NCBI GenBank assembly: GCA_037074705.1
Contig: CM073591.1
Span: forward strand, 129,897,032-129,961,031
Length of the DNA stretch: 64,000 nt
Origin: Zhengitettix transpicula
Taxonomy: Eukaryota > Arthropoda > Insecta > Orthoptera > Tetrigidae
Direction of reading: 5' to 3'
Position 1 is the first letter of the stretch; every line of letters starts with the position of its first letter. Shown here in pieces: positions 12,740 to 25,890 of this stretch. Under the pieces are notes generated by a model. That model was given only the letters and a program-made list of their open reading frames with translations. It made no database searches and was not told the DNA's origin. The translations under genes and the position numbers were made by a program.

Positions 12740-15720
12740 TATCTCTCTGTATATAAAAATGAATGTCTGTCTGTGTGTCCCCTATGCACTTCTTCTTCTA
12801 TGGTTTCACAGCCCGATATCGGTCCTCGACCTCCAGTAGTAGCTTCCTCCAAACTTCTCTGTCTAAAGCTATTCTCCTCCAGTTCCTCAAATCCATCGTC
12901 CTTTTTAAATCCTCTACTTTGTCTATCCATCTGTTCCTTGGTTTTCCTGCCTTTCTTTTACCTCGCATATCATTGTATAATGCCTTGAAAGGCATCCTTT
13001 CCATTCCCATGCGTTGCACGTGTCCTTTCCATTCCATTCTCTTTAATCTAATAGCTGTTGCGATACCTGGTTCTTTATATAGGTAATACATTTCCTTATT
13101 ATATCTGTGTCTCCATATGCCGTTTTCAGTTTTTGGGCCCCAAATTCTTCTTAGGATCTTTCTTTTAGTGTCCAGCCCTGACTTCTATAATATAGTATTG
13201 GCCTAATCATGGTTTTATATATCCTCATTTTTGTTATTTTATGTGTTGTTCTTAGTTTGAAAGCTGTTAGTAGTGAGAAATACGATTTATTTTCTAACTT
13301 CATTCATCTCCTGATTTCATGCCGTTCATCTCCATCTTTGTGGAATTTGGATCCCAGATATATAAAGTCATCGCTTATTTATATCACATCTCCATCTATG
13401 TCTATCCATCGTTTTTTCCCAAATTGCCTGCGCGACTGAATCATCATTTTTTAAAGTTTATTTCAAGACCAACCGTTTCGGCATGTTTCTTTATTTCTTT
13501 ATATGCCTCCTCTGCTGCTTTAGTTCTTGATATTATTATCACGTCATCAGCATATGCCATTATTTGTGATGACTTTTATGCTATAGTTTTGGCTGTATTT
13601 ATTTTTGTTTGTCTAATGGCATACTCTAGAGCCAAATTAAATAATATCGGAGCCAGTCAATCCCCTTGCTTTAATCCTTGGTTAGTCTCGAAATTTTCTG
13701 TTAATTGGTTCTGAATTTTGACTTGATTTGTTGTTTTTATTATCGTTTGTTCAATTAGTCTTACCATTTTAATTGGTATCTTAAAAAAAATTCAGAATAC
13801 TCACTAATTTTTTCCTTATTATGCTATCATAGGCCTGTTTGAAATCTATAAATATATTGATATCTATATTATATTCCCAGCATTTTTCAGTTATTTGTCA
13901 CAGTGTAAATATGTTTTCTGTTGTTGATCTACCTGGCCGAAAGCCTGTTTGGTAATCGCCTAGTATCTTCTCAGTATGTCTCCAGCCTTTTCTTTATTAT
14001 CCCCGTAAATATCTTATATGAAGTTGGGAATAGGCATATACCCCTGTGATTGTTGCATTTTAATTTGTCCCCTTTTTGTATATTGGGCATATTATGCTTT
14101 TTTTCCAGTCTTCCGGCATTCTCTCTTCCCTCCATATCTCCTTTATCAACTCATGCAGTGCTGTTACTATTCCTTTTAACATTTCCACCGTTATTTTATC
14201 TCCGCCTGGTGCGTTACCCTGCTTAAGCTTCTTTATATATTCTTCTACTTCTTTTTTGCTGGGTGGGTCCTCTATTATTTCTTCTTCCTCTTCTCCTACC
14301 CCTTCATTATTGTCGGTGTATATTCTACTTCTCCTGTCTCTTCATTCACGGTAGAGTTTAACAGCTGTTGGAAGTATTGTTTCCATATATTCACTATTTC
14401 TGTCTTTTGGCTGATTATTTGCCCCTTGTTTGCCGGATTAGTTGGGTTCTTGGTTTGAATCCTTCTTTTAGGTTTTTAATTTGGGCATATGCATTTTTTA
14501 ACTTATTATTTCTGAAGTCTTCTTCCATCTGTAGTAGTTGATTTGTTAAATAGTTCCGTTTCTTTCTTCTATATTCCTTGTCAGCTTTTCTTCTTGCATT
14601 TTTATATTCTTCTTCTCTTGATCTAGTTGCTCTCTATATATTCTTTGTATTTTTTGTTTTTATCATTAATGAGTGTCTGGCATTCTTCATCAAACCATTA
14701 CTTTTTATTTCCTTTCTCCTGATATTCTATAGTTTCTTCAGCTATTCTCGTTATATCTGTTTTTAATTTTCCGTTACTTTGTTAAATGTTTCATGTATTT
14801 TATTTATGTATTCTTCTGTCTTATCATCTTCTTTTAGGGCTTTTATGTTAAACTTTTGCGCTTTTCTATATGGCGATGTTTTCTTGCGTGTGACCTTGCA
14901 TCTGTATTTAATTCTGATCATATAATGATCTGTATCACAATTAGCCCCTCTCATTGATTTAACGTCCAGAATATTTATTGCAAAACCTTTGTCCGTTAAA
15001 ACATGGTCTACCTGGTTATTTGTTTTCTCATCTGGTGATGTCCATGTCCTTTTATGTATAGATTTATGTGGGAAGCTGGAGTCAATGATCATGATTTTGC
15101 TCGTTGCGAAATCTATCAATTTTATGCCATTAAGTTTAGACTCGTTATGTAAGCACTCATTTCCTATTGTATCTTTAAATTCTGGTTCTTTTCCGATTTT
15201 TGTATTCATATCCCCAATTATTTGTTTTATGTCATTATTGGGTATATTATCATGTATTTTTTCCAGTTGTTGGTAAAATTGCTCTTTGGTTTCCTCGTCT
15301 TTTACTTCTGTGTGTATTTATTATTGTCATATTGAAAAAGTTTGTTTTAAGTCTTAGTGTGCATATTCTCTCGTTTATTGGTGTGAAGTCTATGATGTTT
15401 TCTTCGTATCCCTTCTTCACAAACTCTCTGGTCCCATCCTTCTTCCCGTTGTAACATATTGTATGTATTTTCATATCCATTATTTCGTCATCCAGCCATC
15501 TTGTTTCTTGGGTGGTCATAAGTTTTATATTGTATTTATCTATTTGTTGTAGCAACTATTTTGTTGCTCCTGGTTTATTAAGTGCTTTTATGTTCCACGT
15601 GCCAATGTATATGTCCGTGTCCCTTTGCTTTAGTCGTCTTCGTTTTACTTGTCCTTTCGGAGGCTCTGCTACTGGTTTCGAAACGATAGCTTTTTTTTTA
15701 CAAGATATGGTTGTCAGCCA
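12740..15720 (-). mobile_element. Near full-length non-LTR retrotransposon (endonuclease + RT + C-terminal tail), disabled
   Basis: Read leftward from 15720 the element shows an APE-type endonuclease start (TWNIKAL near 15610, interrupted by a stop), then QETRWLDDEI and a HRSKRRGNQ region. The endonuclease end is at 14763-15209 (TSPDEKTNNQVDHVL, then CDTDHYMIRIKY). RT follows: KKGDKLKCNNHRGIC near 14040, GLKQGD-stop-LAPILFNLALEYA near 13620-13690, and catalytic YADD at 13543-13554. The tail 12798-13091 carries RMEWKGHVQRMGMERMPFKA and RGKRKAGKPRNRWIDKVEDL, a tail seen in many arthropod and mollusc LINEs. Stops and frameshifts split it into pieces, so it is inactive, but the domain order is complete. 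The clade (R1, RTE or CR1-like) is not settled by eye. Confidence 0.85.
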
Positions 15721-16770
15721 TATGCCGTACTCCCAACCTGGAGGACTAGTAGGCTGTTCTTAGTCTGGCTCCTCTCCTTCGAACAACATATAGTTAAAAG
15801 TTTTTATGCGCATTCCCGCGAAGAATTCTGTCGGGTTTTCGAAGCGTTAGGTGTGAACGGATGTGAAATGTCAACCATACTAAAACGGCCAATATTAGCA
15901 TCGATTAATTACTTTTTCAGTTTGATGTGATTAATAGTTTCTATACAGATGTTTTTAGTGTATATTTTCAGCCTCTTACAGCATGGGAAGTCAGAACCTC
16001 AAAGGGAGGGATGAAGGGCGTTACATAAAAATAACGCGAAAAATCCGAGATTGGTGTGAAATTCAGGGTTATTTAAGTCTATGAGTTAAATTCTGACATT
16101 TACCACACTGGTTAAGATGTATTTCAGCCCCTAGGAATGGGGGCGGAAGTGGTCAAACAAATTTCCGTTTACAATCTTAAACGCGTTGAGAAATTCCTAC
16201 CAAACTTTATATACATGTCACTTATGATCCAGCAACAAATACTTAAGTTTTAAGACACTTTTAGCCTCTGGGGGTGGGGGGGGGGGATTTAAACACATTC
16301 CTGTATGGTTATTATTAGAGTCGAATAAAACTTTGTTGGGTCGATGAAATTGTTAGTGTTATTCTGGAATTTCTAAATGTCTAATTGAAACTCCAAAAGA
16401 CAAGGAAGGGAAGCATAAACGCCCCCGCGAGCAACCGTTTGGCGACCTCTGTTCTAGATCCTATAATGGATTAGTGTGTGTCGGTTGTGGGCATAGCCCG
16501 GTTCCTTCCCAGAACTACCTGCGGGACGTAATGATCGCACGATTCCTTCCCGGCCATTCAGAGGTAAACAACTGGAAACGACCCGATTCCTTCCTGACAA
16601 GATAATGGAAGAAACTGAAATAGAATGTATTTTCATCGTGAATTTTTATTTTCATACCATGTTTTATGTATCAAAATAAATTAAATATAATAAAACAAAT
16701 TTAACTAATGACAGTTTAGAAAAATATATTTCTGTACGACACATTGAACAAACTCCGACCTTCATATTTC
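15720..16770. repeat. Non-coding interval with repetitive, G-rich text
   Basis: Contains two loosely similar passages around CAGCCCCTAGGAATGGGGGC (near 16128) and TAGCCTCTGGGGGTGGGG (near 16261), plus a G run at about 16269-16286. These look like units of an interspersed repeat. No coding frame is supported. Confidence 0.4.
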
Positions 16771-16975
16771 AATTTGCTGCTGCCGACCTCCTGTCAGCGT
16801 TACTGCCTCGCATCACAGAGGTCTCAGGTTCGAATCCCGGCGAGGGCATAGATGTTTGAGTGCGTGAGAGAATCTCTCGTTAAATCTGTCCCCCGACAAG
16901 GTAAATTGATTTCCCTTAATGAGTCGCTAATAACCGGAGCTGTTGATCCAACTGTAAATAAATCAGTAAAAAAAA
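16770..16975 (+). repeat. tRNA-derived SINE
   Basis: An internal RNA polymerase III B-box-like string GGTTCGAATCC lies at 16827-16837 in a tRNA-like context (CTGCCTCGCATCACAGAGGTC before it, CGGCGAGGGCAT after it). A non-tRNA body follows and ends in A-rich sequence near 16965. An inverted relative lies at about 19585-19690. Two dispersed copies and the A tail argue for a SINE rather than a functional tRNA gene. The tRNA cloverleaf is not intact in either copy. Confidence 0.7.
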
Positions 16976-16999
16976 ATTGCTGTTGTATGTCGTTAGTTT

Positions 17000-18500
17000 T
17001 AGAATTAATTTTTTTAGTGACTACGGATGATTTCATTTTGGTGTTGGTGTCAGCTTGCAAAAGGGAGGAAACGTTTTCCAATGTAAATTTTCATTTTAAT
17101 AAATACACTAATTATTTTTATATTTAATTCAAGTCAGATAAAGTTTCTGTTTTTTATTTATAATTAACTAATTATCATTTGTCTTCGCGAAACAGTCTGA
17201 TTGTTTGAAAATACGATGTTACCTTTGTACATTATTCCACTTAGTATTAGAACTTATAAACCTAAAGGAACGTGACAAGTATGTAGGTACGTTGTAGTTT
17301 TGATTGTATTCAACCTCCTTCGATAAGTTATCATAGGGCGCAGAAAAGTAATATAATCAATACAGAATTCAAGATAGACTTATTAATAGAGGCTATTTGG
17401 AAGTTTGAAATAAAATAGAAACTTATCATTTCAGAAACGTGTAGTGAAATAAATGTTTTATTTAACCCAATTATCTCAAAAAAAATTTTTTTTTTTGCCT
17501 ATGACGAGAATATTGATGAACTGGTCTGACAGCAGAATAGAAATATTCTGAAGATTGCGTGGTGGGTACGATAAGTTGTAAATATTACAAGGGAAATTGT
17601 TTTCTTAAAAACGTATTAATTTAGCAGTTCGTAGATGTAAAACGCCCGTGTTAAGAACGCCACAATGAGAAATGTATTCTACTGGATTAAAGGTAAGATG
17701 CTTAAAGCAGAAGTTATTCTATGGAATATTGTAATGAAAAACGGAAAAAATTTGAATTTTCGTTTATACGGAACAGAAATGTTTAAATGAAGGATGTAGG
17801 CCAAATGAAAGCACGAAATACCCATTAATTACTTTTTTACATTTTAGAGAATCTGTATTGAATTATTTTCTATTTTGTAGAGTAATAGCGATCTGCTAAA
17901 CTTTTGACAACATAAAGCACTTGCACCTGAAGACTGAAAGCACTATTTCAAGAAAAAAAATACGTTGCCGTTTCTAAGCATTATAAAATAAAGTCTGGGA
18001 GTGTATTTTTCTCCTGCTTGCGAAATTCTTTAAGAAGATTGACAAGCTTCAAAAGTAGACCGTCTGAAAAACTGGTCCTGATCTGGAACCTGTTTCATCT
18101 ATGGATTTTTGTAAGCTAAATGTGTTTACCATTACACGGTCTTTCAGTTGTAGAGATGTTGAAGTCCACACTCAAGTGAGATACGAGGGTAAAGGAGATC
18201 TATGATACAATTAATCGTCTTCCATCCAGTACTTTATGATTTACTGGAAAAAAATACATTTAAAGCCCAATATGTTAACATAATCCACAGAAAAGATCTC
18301 TAAATACAGGAGAATATCTTTGAGAAAATTGGCGTAATTAAATAACATCTTTAACTGGAAGCATATAAACCGTGTTTATCAATAAGCGGTCGTTTTGTGC
18401 GTGTAGTCTTAATAAACTGTAAGTCGTAGTTGAGCGATAGTTATGTTAAAAATTAATTGTTTAATCTTTAACAGAAGTGCACTTCTTTCAGATTAATATT
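17000..18500. other. Upstream region of the + strand gene
   Basis: AT-rich with no recognisable transposon protein. Two acceptor-like strings (CTTTAACAG near 18473 and CTTTCAG near 18491) precede the start codon, so the ATG may lie in an exon that follows a 5' UTR intron. No TATA box or initiator can be assigned safely. Confidence 0.35.
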
Positions 18501-18520
18501 TTCTGGGAACGAAACAAACA

Positions 18521-18649
18521 ATGGGAAAAATAGACGAAATTATTTACTCTGATCTCTTCAGACGAATTTACAGCAGAGATGTTCGCAAGATACTTGAAAC
18601 TATTATACCAATACAGAAAAGCCGTAAGTCATCACATGAATCAAAAGAG
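18521..18649 (+). CDS. Exon 1 (first coding exon) of an unrecognised multi-exon gene
   Basis: The ATG sits in ACAAACAATGGG, a good insect start context. The 43 codons begin MGKIDEIIYSDLFRRIYSRD and end in a lysine/serine-rich stretch. The exon is taken to end at GAG|GTTTGT, which leaves phase 0 and joins in frame to exon 2. A stronger-looking donor (GCC|GTAAGT at 18622) would shift the frame and give a stop inside exon 2, so it is rejected on frame. The full product joins 18521-18649, 20555-20629, 25891-25965, possibly an exon ending at 33748, 35300-36061 and 45549-45680, about 390 to 427 residues. No signal peptide or membrane segment is visible. The charged, serine-rich middle and helical C-terminal half suggest a soluble protein. 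I recognise no family. The function is unknown. Confidence 0.6.
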
Positions 18650-19584
18650 GTTTGTCACTTCATAATTCTACAGAGCTAATAAGTTTTGGAAACATTTCTG
18701 TGAAAAGTAGATTATGGGTTTTTACAGAGCAATATCTTTTTTAAAGTATGTGTTGAAACAGAGGTAAAGTATTATTAATTACTTAGTAAGTTAAGGGAAG
18801 GGGCGTGGCTTGGTGAGGGAGGAACTATGACGTCATTGATGCTACGAAACTCGTCTTTAGCCTATTTGGTGTGTTGTTTCGTAACATTCTTGTGAAATCA
18901 TGACATGACTTGACGAAAACAGCTTTAGAAACAAGACCAGTCTAATTAAGACCATACTAATTAACGCTTCTGACACTAAGTACGACCGTCTTACAGTCAA
19001 TAACTAATAAATTCAAGTTGCAAAGTTCATGACGTTTCGACACGGATTGGCGACGATTTCGAAATGCGAATAACTTAACCCTTTTGGTCAATGATTTTTT
19101 TAGTATTTTTTAAACTCCATTTTTAAAGATGTATTAGTGTGAATACAATACTGAAAAAATAGCCAAAAAATATCAAACGTGACCAAAGTCAATTTGGCTC
19201 ATGATATTCAATATAAATATAATTAGGTCTGATTTATCAATTATCCACGTCAATTGGATAATTATTATTTTAATGCAATTAGAACACCTTGAGAATGGCG
19301 CTTAAATTTACTTTATTTGAAAAAACAAAAAAACAAAATAAAATTTTGTTGTAGACCGGCGGTTAGAAAAACTGGCTTAAGGGGTTGACTCACAATAAGT
19401 TAGGAAAGGCATGTTTAAACATGTCCACGGGTGTAAAAAATTTCACATTTCCTTAAGTCCATGTTGTTTCATATCTGCATCTCAAACTATCTCCCTCAGA
19501 TAGCGTAAGACGCCTCTGGGTCTACTAAAAGTAATGTTACATATATGCTATAATATGCATTAAAGGGTTAATACACAAGTTTTG

Positions 19585-19690
19585 TTTCTATGGAGCACAA
19601 ACATCCACGCCCACACCGGAATTCGAATCTGGGACCTCTGTGATGATAAGCGGTGATGATGACCACGACACCGCAGTAGGTCGACAGAAA
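19585..19690 (-). repeat. tRNA-derived SINE, second copy (inverted)
   Basis: The reverse complement shares with the copy at 16770 the segments CATCACAGAGGTC, TTCGAAT and GGATGTTTG in the same order. It is shorter and lacks the 3' body. Confidence 0.6.
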
Positions 19691-20554
19691 TCTAAACATC
19701 ACTAATAATAATAATATCCTTATAGGTCGTGAGAAATATGAGTTTCGCACCGTAAAGGTAGATAATGGAGGAAAGTATTTTGTCAGAGGGGAAATTCACT
19801 TTGACCACGCTCTGACGTTTTAAAAGTATTCATTATATTCTCAAGAAACATATGTGCGTTCAGCGGCAATAGAAAGTTGTTATGGCCACGCCGTCTTAAC
19901 CTTTTTTGGGTGAGATTTTGGCCGTTCAACAAGTTTTGAACTGAAAAAAAATATTGTCATACGTAGTTATTTCAGAATTATTGTTTCACTACCAAGTTTC
20001 TGTAAAAATGTTCGTGTTAAAGTGACCTTCGGTCTGCTCCCACTACAACCTCAGATCAGTGGACGATCTACTAATTGTCTTTTGTGGATTACACATGCGC
20101 GCGTAAAGAAGCTAACAAAGGTGTCGAACTTTAAGGCAAAAGTCGATCCAGATACTATTTTTTTCTTTCTCTGTATGATCAGTAAATCTATTTGTTCAGA
20201 TATTCAGAACATTTTGGCAAAACGTTACATGCTCATACCGTTTATTAATTACATGTATATTTTGGTGAATGTAGAAAATTAAACTACCGAAATATTTTTG
20301 AAAAATAAGGTAAGCCTTGTTGCTTATGAAACTTGCTGAACGTTGTGTAATGTATACTTTTGATATATGATATGATATATATAGCATATATACTTTTTAA
20401 ATATCCATTCCACTGCAAATATATTAAAATAAATTCTCGGTTATACATTAGAGTCGTTAAAATTAATACGACGGTAATCCCCATTTACTATAATTAACCT
20501 CAACTAAGATATTTTAACGTGAGTTTAATTTATGTTTACTTTTTTTTTTTACAG

Positions 20555-20629
20555 ACGAAGCAACCGGAAAAATCTGGGTATATGCTGAGATCAAATGAAG
20601 GGAACAATGTTCCGTCATCAACGGAAGAA
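20555..20629 (+). CDS. Exon 2 of the unrecognised gene (duplicated exon, copy A)
   Basis: A long T tract and ACAG precede the exon, and GAA|GTAAGT follows it, so both splice sites are strong. It is 75 nt, phase 0 at both ends, encoding 25 residues (starts TKQPEKSGYM, contains RSN, ends STEE). It is homologous to exon 3: about 48 of 75 bases agree, and the downstream intron sequence is also similar for several hundred bases. Composition is polar and probably disordered. Because both copies are phase 0 and a multiple of three, either can be skipped without breaking the frame. Confidence 0.7.
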
Positions 20630-21010
20630 GTAAGTTTTTCAGTCATTTAACAAACTTTATTTATTAATTAACAAAGTATCTTTTAAAATTTATGTTTCTT
20701 GAGAATATGAGCCTATTTATGTGGCCTTAACTGGCGCAAGGATAAGTTTACGAAAATCGAATCTATAGATACACAATCCTAGATTTCTACGAGTTGAATT
20801 GTTTCACCTTTTAGCTGGAGTTAGTTAATTTTATAAAGGTGTGTCGTGAGATAGAAGGGTGGAACTCTTAACAAAGGATTGAATTTTGGTCTCTGAAAAG
20901 AAATGTTATGTGATTCTGTTCTATTTCCACAAACGAAAAGTTAAAACCAAGGATGCTATTTTGGGGAAAATCTGAAGCAGATATCTTCGTTGTTCGATAT
21001 ATCAAATCGC
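20630..21010 (+). repeat. Segmental duplication, copy A (intron part)
   Basis: Intron sequence after exon 2 matches the intron after exon 3 (25966-26590) in order. Shared pieces include GAGATAGAAGGG, TTCTATT(T/C)CC(A/G)CAAAC, and a string ending ATATCA followed by (A/C)ATCGCAGTTATGTAT. The duplication therefore includes exon plus flank. A partial third copy of the intron part lies near 23270-23390. Confidence 0.7.
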
Positions 21011-22033
21011 AGTTATGTATATAATTACGGCGGAGTTCCTTTCATTACATAAAGATAGGCTTCCCATCAGTACGTATTTTCTACGAAAGTAGTGATGAGC
21101 TGCCTTCTGTCCGTAATTTCGATATTGTCTGTGTGAAGTGCCTAGTCCAATCGTCAGAGAGCAGAGTCACTTGTGTAACATCATAACTTTAACCTCATTC
21201 TCTTCTATACTTCATAGATTAATTTGTGCGTTATGCAGCAATATGCGTGTAATCAGTAGCGAGAAAAGCTGGTTTGCGTTGTTTAACCCATTTTGCTCTT
21301 TTGTGGCGTACATTGATGTATTTTCAAGTCTTTCTTTACTTGACATGATGAGAAAGGAAAATGTACATTATCAGTTCCTTCCAAAAGTAATTTCAATTAA
21401 TTGTTAAAAAAAACATTTCAAACACTTAACTGTATATAAATAGGATCACAAAATGTTAAAAGTTGTGAAGTTAAAAATTCTTAGGATTATGTATGTTGAA
21501 AATTTACATTAATAAATTTCTAACCTAATTAAGCTCAGCCACCAATCCTGTTAGAGTAATGTCAAAATGCAAAGATATGAACTCTAGAAAGTTAGTTTAC
21601 TTTGCATATTTTCACTACTTATTGACATATAGAATAATTTTTTAGGGTAATTATTAAGGGAAGGACAAAATCTTAACTATTTAGAAAATGGTTGTCAGTC
21701 GAGTCTAATAAACTAATAAATGTCTGTTGTATTTTACTATTAATATTAATATCGCATTTATGTATATATTAATATAATAAATGATAAAACACTTAAATCA
21801 TATAAAATTTATTTTAAAGTAATTTGCATTAAAATGTCAGGATTTAAAAATGTTCGTCAGAAAATTTCAGTTACTTTAATCATATTTATCTGTTAAATTA
21901 TTAAGTACATCGTTAGATTAAATTGTGTATACCTATGTTAATACATTATGTCTCAGAGATTTAATTACATTTGAATACCTGATAATTTAATTAAAATATT
22001 TACTTATACCAACTTATTTCCAGACATGGTTCA

Positions 22034-22071
22034 ATATGACAATCCTATTGTTTCCAATAGGATTGTCATAT
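22034..22071. repeat. Perfect hairpin, 17-bp arms, 4-nt loop
   Basis: ATATGACAATCCTATTG (22034-22050) is followed by TTTC and the exact reverse complement (22055-22071). It lies in intron 2 and stands apart from surrounding AT-rich text. Perfect pairing suggests a recent event or a maintained structure. Confidence 0.9.
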
Positions 22072-24580
22072 TCAATGGCCTAGGTCTGATTGACTGGTCG
22101 TGTTATATCTTCCGTAACAACTTCTATATCTATATATGAAGTATATCGATTGGAGACAAATAATTGAAAATACTTCAACTTTAATTCAATTTTATATAGT
22201 ATCCAAAATCTTAGCCTAGTGGTTACCAATATCACCTATTTAATTACTAGTGTTCATAGAGATTGATTATTTTTGTAAATATAAATTGATTCCAAAATTT
22301 TCGTTTTTTGTAAATTTTTACTTGTATGCAAAATTTTTATGTTGTCAGAATTGTATGTCTAGTTTCATAAAAATCATTTTTCAGAGGATGGTTGAGGAAA
22401 TTGGGCATTGTTACCCTTACACGCTAGTATATACTATCCTTTATGTTGTTTGTGATAAGTAACAGACACCTATTAATAAAAAACTCAGATGTTCACAATT
22501 TCAATTCGAAATACAAGAACAACTGTTATTACACAGAAGGGTCTATTATAAAGGCATTACTATAATTAACGAGATTACGCACAACATTAAACATTTAAAG
22601 CGTAATAAAATCAAATTCATAAAAGAACCAACCACGTTTTTGCTTATCGCTCGTATTCAATTAATGAACTGACAGAATTAGCTTAATGTTAAAATATATA
22701 AAATAAAATAAATATATTATGTATATTTATAATTGAGGCGGTTAATGCCATAGTGTGATATCACACATTTTTGGCCAAAACTGTATAACTCGGGTTTAGG
22801 GAATCTGTCCATCTTCTCAATGCCAGAATGGTAGGAGTGTAGTTTATTTAACGCTTAAGAAATGGCAACAGAAAGAATTCTGGGATAGACGTAGAAATAA
22901 ATATGAAGCCAAAACTAAAAACTCCTTTATCTCAATTAAAGTTGCCATTGTAATTATGTTCAATTTGTGATACCACATCCTTGAAGCTATACTGTAATGT
23001 CACCATCCGACATGGCCGAGACCTATAAAAGTAGGACAGGTCCGCAAAATGTCGAGGACGAACTGACGGTTTCTTTTTTCTTACTTTGGCCAGTGCATCA
23101 ATCGTACGGAACACAAATGCCATTATGAAGTATGGTGTTAGTAAACGACCAGATCAGCGATCAGCGAAAGCTTGTCAGTTCCATCACGATAGTAGTGATA
23201 ATTGATTGAGGCAGTCTTCACCTAACAACACGTGACCGCCTGCCTCTCTCCCTCATTACCTGATTGTAATTGTGTTGATCTTTTAAGCTGAAAGAGTCAA
23301 ATTTCTTTTGTATCTGAAAATAATAGTAATGACATTATTATTCTATTCCCAAAAACGAAAAGTTATCAACAAAGACGCCATTGTCCCACCATTGTTTTTT
23401 TTTCTGGCTCTCACACGGGAAAACTGGACTAAACCAAAAAGGACTGTGGATCGTGATAACCAACTGAAATCAGTGGTTTATGAAGTGTGGAGAGCAGCAT
23501 ACGAGTTCATAATGAGACAGCTGCATTTTGTCTGTCGCTAAGAATAATAGTTTTGGTGGAAACAGCGGTTCTATCAAGATGGTCAGCATACTGTGAATTT
23601 ATTAGCCTACATCTTGGTTTCCTCAAGTCTGTTTCTGAGCAATTAAACGACATAAATTTGCACCCTAAGTGTACTAGGACCATTGTTAGTCTGGGAGGTG
23701 CCACAATAACGGTTGTTTTCTTGGTGGTGCAGCGAAGTGGTAATGCTGGGTCAACGCATCGCCAACAGCGTGGAACGACGCCCATCAGCACGGATCAACA
23801 CAGGAAACAACGCGCGTCTCTCGACGTGGGACTACGACCCAAAGTGTACAGCTTACTACACCAATTAAATACATAAAGTACTGCAAACAATAAAAAAATG
23901 GTAAATTCGGAAAATTAAATACATAGTAAAAATTACAAAAAGTAGTACTAAAGATGTTTCTTCTATGCAGTGGCCAATGTGTGCATTATTAACGGAGATT
24001 ATAATGAATGCATGTTTGCAGATCAAACCTACTATAATTATTTGTCGACGAACGCACATGGTATGTTACATACTGTGCATTCAACATCGTACAGTACCCA
24101 TTGATTGTTGTATATCAAAATTGTATATTTCTAAATTATTCCATTGATGTTCACCAATGAGGTGACAGGAGGCAGGACTCGTAATCCATTATAAACCACT
24201 AAAAAAATTATATAAAATCAACTGTACTCCCCATTTATTTAATCGTTGAATAATACAAAATTAATTATGTGAATAGAAAAAGGTTAAACATTTCAATTTA
24301 TACTGTCGTCCTACCTCAATTCTCAAAGTGCTTCGTCATGTCATGAACTGTTTCGGCAACATTTTCAGAAAATTGCCTGAAGAAAAACCAATGAGTTGTT
24401 CAAAGATTGAAGCCTTTCCCGGTGCAGTTCTTCAATATATTGTTCTCGGAGCTCAATCGGGTTTTGCATAATTGTAGAACGCAACGTTTCGACGACTAAA
24501 AGCTCTGTCGTCATCTTCTAGGCGAAGATCTTGATCAATGAGTTGTTGTTAAGCAGCTATGAAATGGATCTGAATTTACA
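22072..24580. other. Intron 2 interior, mostly unclassified
   Basis: Contains a partial third copy of the duplicated intron segment (about 23270-23390), a perfect 14-bp palindrome GTGTGATATCACAC at 22753-22766, and at 24470-24540 a single minus-strand hammerhead-like string (GAAGATGACGAC, loop, GTCGTCGAAACGTTG). A 23.5-23.9 kb stretch is open on both strands, but no family or splice site supports it as coding. Confidence 0.4.
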
Positions 24581-24584
24581 TCCA

Positions 24585-25180
24585 TAACCCAGGATTCGTC
24601 TCCAATCTCGGTTGTTTTTACGTTATTTTTAATGTAACGCCCCTCCACCCCAGCCCTAAGGGTGCTCCCCTCCTATGCCGCAAATGGTTGATATTATACA
24701 TAATCAACATAGAGAGAAATACTATCTATATCATTGACCCCGAAAGGTATTTATTCGACTCAAATACTGGCCGTTTAACACGTTTTAAAATTTTCAACTC
24801 CTCCCGTGGGGGTTAAACGGTAAGTTGACTCAGAGACACAATAACCTCTGATTTGGCTCCAGCCTCGGTTCTTTTCGCGTTTTTTTTGTAACGGCCCTCC
24901 ACCCGCACCCCAACGGTGCTCCCTTCCCATGTTTAAAGAGGTCAAAATTGTACACAATATCGAGAAAAACACTCAATGTCATTGATTCCGAAAAATATTT
25001 TTCCGATGCTAATATAGCATGTTTGAAAATTTCGACCCCCGCCGCTGTGGGTGGTAGCCATGTCTTACCTCCCACAGCGTTTCCTGTTCGAAAAGAACCG
25101 GCGTGCCAAATTTGGTCAAAGTTGCTCTACGGTTATAGATTAGTATGCGAAACATACACACAAACACATACACACATGTA
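24585..25180. repeat. Tandem repeat (about 250-bp units) ending in an ACAC-rich tail
   Basis: Two adjacent units share CTCGGTT(G/C)TTTT, TGTAACG(C/G)CCCTCCACCC, GGTGCTCCC and CATTGA(C/T)(C/T)CCGAAA in the same order (unit 1 about 24585-24835, unit 2 about 24836-25080). After unit 2 comes GGTCAAAGTTGCTCTACGG and an ACATACACACAAACACATAC-type tail, as often seen at the 3' end of arthropod interspersed repeats. Related units occur at 31020-31440. Confidence 0.7.
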
Positions 25181-25890
25181 CAGTCTATTTTATTTATTAG
25201 GTGTAATTGCCTACGAGACTTTCTTTACAGGAGTTGCTCTTTCTTTTCAACTGGGCTCACAAAATTATCTAAAATAGTAATTTTATGAAAATTTCGACAG
25301 CAAAAGTTATTTATTCTATAAAAGAAAAAGTATAAAGAAAATGAGATATAAACCATAGGTTATCAGTAGGTTTGGATGATATTTCGAACATTGGCAAGAT
25401 ATACCCATAAGCAGTCTGAAAAAATATTACGATTTCGTGACTCGTTGAGAATTCTTTTTGCGTCGTATAACTCTTGGAAATCTCTGTCTTAGACCCCAAA
25501 TACCGTTCATTCTGTTTAGTTGTCCTCGAACAGCTGTTAAAAAAACAAACTAAGTGAACCTCAACTCCCATATTGACAGTTTTAATTCGGGCCTTCTTTC
25601 TACCTTTCCTCCACTATCCATTTTTAATTCGTGAGGAGAGCTGATGAAACTCATCAAAACCATCTACCTAGGTACATGTCCAATCAGAGTTAAAAAATGG
25701 TTAAATATAATGGTGATTTTGCGCGTTGATGGCCAAATGGTATATTAATAAAAGAAATATGGATTTACATTAGTGTAGTTCAAATATATAGGATGGTAAT
25801 CCCCTGATATAAGACTTTTGCAAACCAATTTGTTAATGACATTTGTTTATAAAATTGTAACAGTATAGTTAATCTTTATTTTTCTTACAG

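Noticed and set aside
12763..15930. Numerous plus-strand open frames, some over 90 codons
   Set aside because: They are shadows of the minus-strand LINE, whose protein motifs (YADD, GLKQGD, DHYMIRIKY) are unmistakable.
16770..16860. A functional tRNA gene
   Set aside because: It has a B-box-like string, but the acceptor stem does not pair, an A-rich body follows, and another diverged copy exists; a SINE fits better.
18622..18627. GTAAGT donor inside exon 1
   Set aside because: Better consensus than the chosen donor, but joining it to exon 2 gives an in-frame stop after about a dozen codons.
23487..23876. 129-codon plus frame and a 94-codon minus frame over the same DNA
   Set aside because: No family, no splice context, and both strands are open over less AT-rich DNA, which happens by chance.
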